NCBI RefSeq assembly: GCF_958979055.1
Contig: NC_084896.1
Span: 19,637,501-19,701,500, forward strand
DNA length: 64,000 bases
Direction: 5' to 3'
From: Alnus glutinosa
Taxonomy: Eukaryota > Streptophyta > Magnoliopsida > Fagales > Betulaceae
The notes beneath the pieces are model-generated. The model was not told the DNA's origin, did no database searches, and saw only the letters and a program-made list of their open reading frames with translations. Both the position numbers and the translations under genes were made by a program. Position 1 is the stretch's first letter. The number at the start of each line of letters is the position of its first letter. Positions 11,843 to 22,064 of this stretch are shown here, in pieces.

Positions 11843-13911
11843 TCAGTCGGTTTGAACAAAATTTACTGAGGGCATTTGGATGGAACCGCTTGGCACGGGA
11901 AGTTGTAACTTGTTTGTAACCTCGCCTGTAAAAGTGAAGGAGATTTGCGTTGAAGTTGATGATGCAGGGGCATAATACATGGGCACAGGCATATGGGATG
12001 GAAGGCTCGGCAATGGTGCTTCAGAATTAAGAACCTGAATTGCCTGCCTTACAGAAGGCCTTGATTTGTGATCTGGATGAGCACACCGTAGCCCTACACT
12101 CATCAAACGCTTCATCTCCTCCTTTTCATACTCCCCATTTAGCGTGTCATCGGCTGCGTCGAGAAGCCTTCCGCCTCCATAAAGCTCCCACACCCAATTG
12201 ACTAAACCAACTTCTGACTCTTCTGCCTTATGCTCCACCACTTTTCTCCCACAAGCGATCTCCAGCAACACCACCCCAAAGCTGAAAACGTCTGATTCCT
12301 TGCTAGCCTTGCTTGTGATAAAACACTCCGGAGCCATGTAGCCCATCGTCCCGGCCAAAGCCGTCGTCTGCGAGCCAAGTCCGTGGTCAACAAGCCTGGC
12401 TAGACCGAAGTCACCAAGTTTTGCGTTGAAGTTTGAATCCAACATCACGTTGCTCGATTTGATATCTCTATGCACCACGCATTGCTCCCATTCCTCGTGG
12501 AGATAGAGCAATCCAGCGGCTAACCCGTGAGCAATTTTGAATCTCACTGGCCATGAGAGATGACTTTTCTTGTGAAATAAATGATAATCTAAGCTTCCAT
12601 TGGGCATGTACTCGTATACAAGTAGGAAGCTATCCCGCTTTTGGCACCAACCGACGAGTTGAACCAAATTCCGGTGTCTCAGACGGCTTATGGTCTTCAC
12701 CTCTGAAATATACTCCTTTTTCCCCTGGTTAGAGCTGCTGGACATCCTCTTGACAGCAATTTCCATGTTTTGTTCCGCCAAGAAACCTCTGTAGACGCCT
12801 CCAAAACCGCCTTGTCCAAGCTTCCCTTCCTCCGAAAAGTTATCCGTTGCCACGACCAATTCCTTGTACGCAAACCTTTTTGGTCCTGTCCCTTCTATTA
12901 GCACTTCATCCATGGGTTCTAGAATGCCACTTTCTTCATCTTCTTCTTCTTCTTCTACCGCCCCCTTTCTTTTTGTATTCCTCCTCAGAAAAACGCAAAA
13001 GACAAAACTTATCGCTGCAACCAAAACCACCACTCCTACTATTAATCCTATCACCAACCCCATCTTAGAATTCCCTGTACTTGGAGTCGCAGTTGGAGTT
13101 GGAGTGGCGGCCAGATCCGATGTCGAACTGAAGTTCCAACTTCGGAGAACTTGAATTGCTACTGCTTCTGCTGTCGACGCTGAAAAGCCCACGACAACTT
13201 TTTCGGGGAGAAAATTACTCAAATTTACATTATAAGTGAAAGATAAGAACTGGTTTGCTATCCTAGGAACATCTACGCCTTGCAAAGCTACATTGAGATC
13301 CTTGGAGATTCCATCATACGAGATTGTTGCATTATAGATGTCCCCGGAGGTCAAAGGATTAGTCCAATTACGGTGAGTCTTGGAGATAATGGAGTTAACG
13401 TTAATACCAACATGGTTGTCACTAGGATCCCACTGATCCTGGTACGTATCGAACTCCACGGCCACCATCTGATTGGATGAATTCCCGTCGGTGGTCTCGT
13501 TGAAGAGACCCAGCCAACCTCCAAACGAATTTTCAGGAGCACCCAAAGAATCTTCCGAAGTTATAAAGAATGCAATGCCACCGGATCTCTCGTTTGAACT
13601 AACATTTCTGATTACGAACTCAAAAGAAGTAGTGAAACTTATTGTAGGTTTGTGATGGGATCCCACAGTGGGATGGGTTGGTTATAGTAAGCTCGGCCTG
13701 TGGAGTTAAATATTTTACCGGCGGTCTGATTATCGGTAAGTTGGATTGACAAGCGGCCATCAACTAGAGCTTTTGTAGCTCCGGGACGAACTGTGATGTT
13801 GTTGTCATTGGTTGGGAAGTAGGGGAACGAGAAGTTTAGGGAGGAGGTCAAAGAAAAGCCAGAGAAGAAGATAAGAAGGAAGAGAAAAGAATAGAAAGAT
13901 TGATAATCCAT
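11843..13911 (-). pseudogene. L-type lectin receptor kinase (LecRK-IX-like), broken by one frameshift
   Basis: Intronless gene of about 690 codons read from 13911 down. The first 90 codons give a signal peptide (start MDYQSFYSFLFLLIFFSGFS) and the first lectin strands, up to LWDPITNL, then meet TAA at about 13639. The rest (13666 to 11843, 607 codons) continues in another frame from ISFTTSFEFVIRN: remaining legume-lectin domain (metal-site block VAVEFDTYQDQWDPSDNHVG), membrane segment near 13060-12990, then a complete kinase (glycine loop LGQGGFGGVYRG, AVKRM lysine, VHRDIKSSN, DFGLA, GTMGYMAPE). One missing base (or two extra) near 13640 breaks an otherwise clean gene. The frames overlap, so this could be a recent null allele or a base-call error. 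LecRKs are plasma-membrane receptors in defence and development. It is clearly diverged from the LecRKs at 22-24 and 55-57 kb. Confidence 0.85.
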
Positions 13912-14189
13912 AACTGATGGTTACAATAGCTAGCAGTCATTAGAGTTGGCTTCATATATGATATTCTTTTGGTATATATGCATTGCTTTGCGCATAAGTT
14001 TGACCATGGCTAAAAATTATACGCGGTTGGACCATGTCCGAGGGTAGATGGCGCTGTCGAGTTTTGACCTTGAGCCCTCTTATATGCTTCTTTCAGACAG
14101 TACTGTTTTGATTCCTTTGAATTATGGTAGGTTTAGTGTTTGACTTTTAATAACATTTATATAAATTTTAAAAAATTAAATTTGACTTT

Positions 14190-15620
14190 TTTTTTTCTTT
14201 TTTTTATGAATTCTGATTTCATTCCACACAAAAGAATACAAAACTCTCCGGCTAAGAAACTACACAAACATAAACCTCCAAAATACTAAATCAATCTCTG
14301 CTATATATACAAAACACAAACAACCAATACAAAGAACCAAACTCAAAGGAGGAGCAGGAACCCACACCCAAAAAACCAGAAACTAGCCGGGTACGTATCA
14401 CTTGACCAAGCCCCAATTAATGGTTCAATCAGTGATGGAAGAGGCATTTTCTCTCACCAAACTGCTACAGTCAGCTAATTAACCGAATTCATATTGACGG
14501 TAACAATTTTCGACTATTTCAGTTAAGTCCGTCACATATCGGTCGGTTAATCGTGAATTTTTCAAACAATGCCATTTTAATTTCAAATAAAAAAAAAAAA
14601 CACGGTTCAGTTGAATTGGTTTAGTTAACCGCCTAAAAAAAATCTTTACTATCTATCGAATCAAACTGACATCGAAACGGTAATTTTATTTCATCTATCG
14701 GCCGTTGAAAGTCAGTTGCCGGTTAGTGACAGTTTTGTGGGGGTCAGGTATTCTACCCACACCTAATCAAGCATGCAGCCACCAAACATATGTGATGTAA
14801 GTCAGGTATTCCCAAGGCCTTTACCTATAACCCGACTACTAACCTCCCAACATATGTGATGTAAAAGATGTTCTTCACACCATTGTTATAACGATGACAT
14901 GGTTTTATTAAGTCTTGTGGTGAGCCTCTCTTGTTTGATTAGTGGAGATGATTCAGCTCCACTGTTATTGGTTTGTTGTTTTTCTTTTTAACCACTTTTT
15001 TACTATAACTTTACTTAATGGAGAAGTAATCACTTTACTTCTTGGAATAGTGTCCTGCATTTTTATTCTTACAAAAGAGTAGTATTATAACGTGAATATA
15101 CCATAAGAGAGAGGAGAAGAAAGCGAGTCTCATCTCACTTAGCATAGAATAGGAATTTTTGGGTATATTGAAATTTTTGTACTTTTAGTGATTTTCTCTT
15201 TATAATTGTTTTGATATTGAATTTTCTCATGCTCGTCTCCTATGATGGATGTACCTCACATTGAGGGAATCACTTAAATCTTGATTTCGTGTGATTGATT
15301 TAATTTTTTCGTCTTTTTATTTTTTGCATCTCACAAGTCTTGGGAAATATAACATATTTCCTAGCAACCACAGCTGATTGCCAAACTTGAGAGGTACGTT
15401 GTTTCTGATCATCATCTTCCAAAGATTGAGCACAGCAGCACCAAGAGCCAATCTACAAATTAAGGAGTCTAAAAAGGCTTTTGCCTTTCCAAGTCTTCAC
15501 CCCTTCTAGAATAATATCACCCCAGTCAACTAACATTAACAGAGGAGCTAGCGTAAGCCGAATTTTTCCAAAACTTCTTTCCAAATCCTTTTGTTCAACC
15601 CACACACAAATAATAAAAAT
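14190..15620 (-). mobile_element. LINE (L1-like) 3' end relic, copy 1
   Basis: On the minus strand, 15590-15350 translates in pieces to WGDIILEGVKTWKGKSLF and RLALGAAVLNLWKMMIRN. That is the C-terminal tail (zf-RVT region) of plant LINE ORF2, where ...KGKSL...RLALGAAVYHLWRQRN is typical. A T-rich tract at 14188-14210 fits the poly(A) tail at the minus-strand 3' end. The frame is degenerate. The same relic recurs at 30080-31090, so both were carried by a segmental duplication. Confidence 0.6.
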
Positions 15621-16159
15621 TTAGACTTTTCCTTCTAATTACTACAAGAAAAATGGTCTTCAGCGACCAATTTTTTAGCGACGACCCACAAGTCGTCGCT
15701 AATAGTGACTTATTAGCGACGACATTTTGGGGTCGTCATTAATGTCATAAAAAGTTTCAACAATAGCGACAACAATTTTGTCGTTGTTAATATTATGACC
15801 GTAATTTTTTTTCCATGTGAAAAGTATTAGCGACAATATTTAACTTATTAGCGATGGTTATGTTGTCGCTAATAACAGATTTTATTAGCGACCACAATAG
15901 TCGTCACTAATACTTTCTTATTAGCGACGACTATGTTGTCGCTAATAACCGACGTTGTTAGCGACCACAATAATCGTCGCTAATACTTGACCATTAGCGA
16001 CGACTATTCATGTCGTCACTAAAATCATCCATAAATAATATATTTGATTCAAATTAGCAACGACACATCGTTGCCAATGTCTCATGTATTTAATTTACAT
16101 TTAAAAAAAAAAAAAAAGAACTTTCATGAAAATATTCATCGTTGCTAACGTCTTAGTGC

Positions 16160-17515
16160 ATTACTCCTATCGATCAAACATCCAATTGATCCTAGTACAT
16201 TATTCTAATCGATTGTGACAGAGTTTGATCAATCAAACTTACACAGTGAAGGTTCAATTTAACGTTCGATCGATTCTACTATACTAGTCTGATAAATCAT
16301 GATATGATAATAGGATCGATAAAAGATCCGATTGATCCTAGTGCATTACTCCGATTGATCGTGATAGAGTTCGAAAAATCAAACTTTACACAATGAAGGT
16401 TTGATCTAACGCCCAATTGATTTTAATGTATTAGTCTGATCGATCATGATACTATAATAAGATCGATAGAAGATCCGATCGATCCTAGTGCATTACTCCG
16501 ATCGGATGATCTATCATGATCGATCGGATGATCTACCATGATTGATCGGATAATCTATCGATCCTATTGATCTATCATGATCGATCAGATAATCTATCAT
16601 GATCGATTGGATGATCTATCGATCCTATTGATCTATCATGATCGATCGGATGATCTATGGATCATATTGATCGGATGATCTATCGATCTTATGGATCTAT
16701 CATAATCGATCAGATGATCTATCAATCCTATGGATTTATCATGATCGATCGGATGATCTACCATGATTGATCGAATGATCTATCGATCATATTGATCTAT
16801 CATGATTGACCGGATGATTTATCGATCCTATGGATCTATCATGATCGATCGGATGATCTATCATGATCGATTGGATCTTCTACCATGATTGATCGGATGA
16901 TCTATCGATCATATTGATCTTTCATGATCGATCGGATGATCTATCGATCCTATTCATCTATCATGATCGATCGAATGATATACCATGATTGATCGGATGA
17001 TCTATCAATCATATTGACCTATCATGATTGATCGAATGATCTATCGATCCTATTGATCTATCATGATCGATCGGATGATATACCATGATTGATCGGATGA
17101 TCTATTGATCATATTGATCTATCATGATTGATCGGATGATCTATCGATCATATGGATCTATCATGATCGATCGGATCTTCTACCATGATTGATCGATCCT
17201 ATTGATCTACCATGATTGATCGGATGATCTATCGATCCTATTGATCTATCATGATCGATCGAATAATCTACCATGATTGATTAGATGATCTATCGATCCT
17301 ATTGATCTATCATGATCGATCGGATGATCTATCGAACATATTGATTTATCACGATTGATTGGATGATCTACCATGATTGATCGGATGATCTATCGATCAT
17401 ATTTATCTATCATGATTGATCAAATGATTTATCGATCCTATTGATCTATCATGATCAATTGGATGATCTATCGATCTTATTGATCTATCATGATCGATCA
17501 GATGATCTAGGGATA
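16160..17515. repeat. GATC-rich satellite inside CACTA element 1
   Basis: Tandem array of about 1.35 kb. The main unit is about 39 bp, made of TCTATCGATCCTATTGATC and TATCATGATCGATCGGATGA, alternating with a 22-bp variant containing TACCATGATTGATCGGATGA. Units are 80-95% alike by eye. Each is partly self-complementary (ATCATGATCGATC), so long hairpins are possible. The same satellite in reverse orientation lies inside CACTA element 2 at 37075-37720. Confidence 0.85.
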
Positions 17516-17933
17516 GTCCTCCGAACTACCAACGCTTGGACTTTGTCACTATAAACTATCAAAACCTTTGAAAAAGACATAATTTGGCGAAATATTCCCA
17601 TATTACCCTAACTGGCTGTCATTTTTCAATTAAAAAATAATAAATTTAAATTTAAAAATAAAAAAAAACATTAAAAATTAAATTCAAAAATAACAAAAAA
17701 TAACCAAAAAACTAAATAAAATTAAAAAAATTAAAAAAAAAAACTTAAATTCTATTTTTTAAATTGAGAAGAATCTCAGTTGATTAAAATTTTATTTTAC
17801 TTTTTTTTTTTAAAATAGTTTCTTGGAATAAAAATATGAACTCATTTAAAAAAAAAAAAAATAGATTTAATCATTTTTAAAAATCATTTGTTTTTTTTTT
17901 TAAAAAAAATAAAAAATAAAACGAAGTCGTTTG

Positions 17934-17962
17934 GGGGGGGGGGGGGTGTGGGGGGGGGGGGT
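17934..17962 (+). repeat. Long G-runs, possible G-quadruplex
   Basis: Two runs of about a dozen or more Gs separated by TGTG. The length of the run is prone to sequencing error. It could form a G-quadruplex just upstream of the captured-gene leader at 18000-18176. Confidence 0.7.
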
Positions 17963-18176
17963 GCGCGGGAAATTTTTTTTTTTCGTGTCCCGTACACCAG
18001 CCCCATTTTGTGTCCAGTTTTTATTTTCTTCTCCCCCCTTTCTTTCCCCCCACGTTTTCATCTCCCTCTCCCTTTCTTTTGCCCAGCCAAGTGACAACCC
18101 GAGAGAGAGAGAGGGAGGGAGGGAGAGAGAGAGAGAGAGACGCTGGGTTTGAGAAGAAAAAGAAGAAGAAAAGAAG

Positions 18177-18780
18177 ATGGGTTTTCGGCCATGGGTTTTC
18201 ATGAGGTAAATCTCTAGCTTTTCTTTGTGTTTTCGTTGAACCCATCAATTATATAGCACAAAAATCATCTTTAATTGTTAGGATTATATTTGGGTTTGAT
18301 TTAGGTTGATTTTTGAGGGCTTTGGTAGGGGATAACCGAATGGGTGTTCTTGGATTTTGTTTATGGGTTGAATGGCTTAGGAAAATTTTGGGTGGCTTGA
18401 TCGATTGTAGGAGAAGGAGGAGTTGGGTTTTGTTTTTCTTTCTATTGGCCGAAATTGGAGCAAATTTGGGGTTTTTTTTGGAAAATGAAAATGCAGATAT
18501 TGAACGCATGGCTTTTTTTTGGAAAATGAAAATGCAGATATTTTGAACTGAACTGAAATGTTGGGATTTAATTCCAATGTCAGACGATTGAGAATAAGGA
18601 AGATAAAATGCTACTGAATTTTATCTCAAATCATGGCATGCGTCTGTGCATGACAATAATTTTTTTGGGGTGCTAGCCGAGTAAGTATGGATTGGGATTT
18701 TGTCTTATTTTGGGATTTCTATGATAATTTTTCAGGTGGTTGGCTGAGTCAGGGCCTGCGATTGATGAATTGTGGGTTGG
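18177..18780 (+). pseudogene. Captured 5' gene end (two exons) inside CACTA element 1
   Basis: A GA-rich leader (18095-18175) precedes an ATG at 18177. Exon 1 (18177-18205) ends at GAG/GTAAAT. Exon 2 (18736-18780) follows TTTTTCAG and ends at GTTGG/GTAATT. Joined in phase, they read MGFRPWVFM, R across the junction, then WLAESGPAIDELWVG. Leader, start, phase-compatible introns and consensus splice sites suggest a host gene's 5' end moved into the transposon. No product family was recognised, and downstream exons are not apparent before the right end. Confidence 0.5.
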
Positions 18781-20342
18781 GTAATTTCCTCTCTTACAAT
18801 TGAGCTAACTTTTCAAAGAGCTGTGGGTTCTTTAATTGTAAACCAAGATTCATGTGAGTGGGTTTATTGTTTTCAAGTTATATTATACCGTTTATGATAA
18901 GATGCTTACAGTGGTTTCAGCAATGAATGAAGTTGCATAGCTTGTATATTTGAATGTTTTATTCGAATGAGAAGATATAAGGTGTTTAAAATAGAGCGGC
19001 TTGTGTTTTTACTTCAGATGCATTCTTTTTTGAAATCTACTTTATGGTTGGTTATATTCTTCATAAAATAGTTTTGTATCCATGCCCTTGCTTTATCTAC
19101 TATGAGAGATTATGGGCCTAGTTGATTTTAGCATATGCTCTGGTACTTTTACCTATCAAAAAATAATTGTACTGTTTCTTTGTACAATTTTGTATCTGTT
19201 TATTATTTGACTTAGGTGTGTATTCTTTTACACTTCTAATTTCTATTGGTTTCATTAGTTTAAAAAATGGCTATGCATGCTGTAGTATTTGTATTTTGAA
19301 ACCTTCTATTCCATTGGCACAAGTACTTTATATTTCCTTAATATATCCATCAACAAGTTTTTATTTATTTATTTATTTATTTTTATTAAGATTGCCTTCT
19401 CTTCTATAGATTCATTGACATTTTTTTTATGCCCAGCCAATATATTAAGACCATAAGAGCTTTAAGTAGTTTAATTATGTAGTATTTAGCTGTTGGATTT
19501 GGTGCGCTGAACATGCTTTAGTGTTCCAATATATTTTCGAAGGAAGATCCTAATAAATATATTTTTGAAGGAGGATCCTAACGTTTGCTTATTACAATAT
19601 AGTTTTTATTTTTATTTGAAGTGAAGTGTTATATTTCTATTTGGGCTTCAGTTTGCTGATAGTTATCATTTATTTGTTTTTTTGGCAGGGAATCTACCAC
19701 TGCCAACACTCATCTGCTTATGTTAAATTCTGGTTGCATTAGTTAAATTTTTGATACACTTAATGTCTTATCAGATTTTTGGATCCATCCAATGTTTTAG
19801 ATGTAATCTGACAAGGAAGACTCAGTTTTTCAATACCTAATGTTTTTTTTTTTTAAGATTTCGTTTTAAGGATGATTGTTATGCTTAAACAATTTGGCAG
19901 TTGGGATTGCATTTTAGTAATTTCTTTTTGTTTTTTTGTTTTTTTTTTAACATGTATAGATAGATGCATTGCTTAAAGATGTGAACTCAGGCAAACCAAA
20001 ATTCTATTTTTGGTTTGTTATCTTTTATGCAGATTAATAAATGCAATTTAGATAATTCATACCAAACATTAAAATATTAATTGGCAAAAAAAAAAAATGC
20101 AATTGTCACATTTTTTTTACTAAAATAAATTATTTATCATTAGTGACGACTTACGTAGTCACTAATTAATATACAAAATATTATTAACGATGACTTTTGT
20201 CGTCGCTATTTAGTCTTTAACGACGGCTTTTCAGCAACCACTTTTGCGACGATCAAAGTCGTCGCTAATAGTCAATAGCGACCACTTTTAGGGCTGTAGT
20301 GACGATTCAGGGTCGTCGTTAAATACCATTTTTCTTGTAGTA

Positions 20343-22064
20343 TATAAGGTCAAAATAAAAATTTATTCAAATACATGGGATGTATATATATAAACGCTGT
20401 CGTCTCATATATATGCTTCTTTTGCTGAAGTTTAATTTGCCTTCGTCACCCGGCCACTTGATCTCCCCTAGCTAGTCCCTTGGAACCCAACCCAAATTAA
20501 AATGGATTTGCATCCGGTCTTTTAGCCTTTATATAAAAAATCTATAAAAATGTAAATTAAAATTGTATTATAAAGGTATTTTAGGAAATTTAATTACAAT
20601 ATCATTCAATTTTCCAGCCTATTGCACTATATATACCAAAATAGTGGAATACATATTCAGAATTCTATTCTAATGTTATAATCAAACTAATAAATAACAT
20701 GTTCGCGTAATCTTCACTCAATTGAGTTTGTGAATAAAGGCTAATTTTCTAATTTTTATTTTAGGATTGTGTCCCTAATCTTTATTTAAACACCCTAAGA
20801 CCGGCTTGGTCAATTATTATTTGCCCCTTATTATCAATTTTTATAGATAAGAATACTCTAACTAAAGTTTTCATCTTTAGTTTTCCTGAATTCTCTAGAA
20901 TTTATATATACAATTAATTAAGGGTTGTGAGTTTTGTATTTATAGATTTTGTTTCTCACTATGCAATGCTCCATCAGTTAATATCAGAACCAGGCTGTGT
21001 GCAACAACAGTAATGATATAGACCAAATTAAAAGTGGCTTCCCGAAGGACTTTAGAATTGATTCCAGTTAAAAAAAAAAAAAGTCATGGAATTAAAATTC
21101 TAACGAGAGAAACACAAAAATCCCAAAACATCTCATTAGCAAATAAAAGATTAAAAAAGTTAAAAGAAAATCAAAAACAGTGACCCATATAGCTTGTCTG
21201 TGGATCTGGATTGACCCATGGCGGGGATTTTTAGTCCTTTTTTTTTTTTTTTTTTTTAATTAGTTTTTTACATTTTGAATTTTTGAATTATTATTATTTT
21301 TTTTTTATGGGGCAGAACACCATTTAATCAGGGGCGGAGCCAGCTTTTATAATTTGAGGGGTCAAATTGAAAAAACAAAATTGGGGAGCAAAACTTAAAA
21401 AATAAAAAAATTAGGGGTAAATTTTTTATTTTTTTTTATTTTTTAAGAATATATATATATTTTGGGAAGAACCTTAGGGCTGGGGGCCAGGCCCCCAAAC
21501 CCCTTGCTACCTCTGCCTCATTTTACTTGCTAGCTGTTTAAGTTAACGAAAAAAAAATCAAACAATAAGTTATGATTAAAAGGGGCAAATTATAAATTAG
21601 AACCTTACGTTGCAAAATCAAATTCTCATAGTTTAGGGACAATGGCCAAGTAAAGGAATATGATACTCTTCATTTCAAGACTTGAAATGGAAATGAGTGA
21701 TTGTATTGTGAGAATTTTATTTTATTACAATATTTATCTGTATACGTGATGCTATGTGGTGGATATATTGCTAGCTCTCATTTAAATTTTTTAAATGACA
21801 TGTTATCATGTATATAGTTAGATGTAACAAAATAAAATCATAACCGCCATGAAATGTCTCATCTCAATTTCAAGGGAAGTGAAGATGATCATTGATGGGA
21901 AAAATATATCCACAACTTTTTTTTATGAAAAAAAAAAAATGTAAAGTCACTCATGTGGTTTTACTAATTAGTATATAAGAATTACATAATGAAATTATTT
22001 ATGGTACAAACAGTCTGTCATACGTATCAAATGTCTATTTATGTACGTTGTCAAGATAATTTTT
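20343..22064 (-). other. 3' flank of LecRK A, a duplicated module of the cluster
   Basis: Blocks in this flank recur near other LecRK copies: TTATCAATTTTTA...AATACTC and TAGAATTTATA near 20830-20915 (also 47455-47545); the ATGCTCCATCAGTT block near 20967 (also 26985 and 47600); TTATTAGCCCC-type sequence in reverse complement at 32600-33000 and 58890-59060; and ATAATGAAATTATTTATGGT at 21985 (split at 48730/55160). It contains the dispersed repeat at 21330-21525 and no other gene. Confidence 0.6.
21330..21525. repeat. Dispersed repeat (GGGGCGGAGCC...GGCCAGGCCCCC type), copy 2
   Basis: Same block order as 9630-9835: GGGGCGGAGCCAGC, GAGGGGTCAAATTGAAAAA, AAATTAGGGGTAAATTTTTT, then GGGGGCCAGGCCCCC. 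It lies in the same orientation. Confidence 0.6.

Larger units (their letters stand above)
15640..20342. mobile_element. CACTA-type (En/Spm) element 1, non-autonomous, about 4.7 kb
   Basis: The ends are perfect 17-bp inverted repeats, TACTACAAGAAAAATGG and CCATTTTTCTTGTAGTA, matching the plant CACTA terminus (C)ACTACAAGAAAA with T at the first base. Subterminal regions (15670-16030 and 20140-20325) hold many direct and inverted copies of TTAGCGACGAC, the arrangement used by CACTA transposases for binding. No transposase or TNP-like frame is present, so it depends on a partner in trans. The interior contains a satellite, G-runs and captured exons, annotated separately. A 3-bp target duplication could not be confirmed (AAT or ATT versus TAT or ATA). 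The sister duplicated segment near 31.1 kb lacks it. Confidence 0.85.

Noticed and set aside
16160..17515. CRISPR-like array of regular repeats
   Set aside because: Repeat units are contiguous and variable without unique spacers, in plant DNA inside a transposon. It is a satellite.
17900..18204. Frames of 60-100 codons across the G-run and GA-rich leader
   Set aside because: Low-complexity translations (poly-Gly, Arg-Glu, Pro, Ser) open on both strands. Only the short spliced frame from 18177 has gene-like borders.
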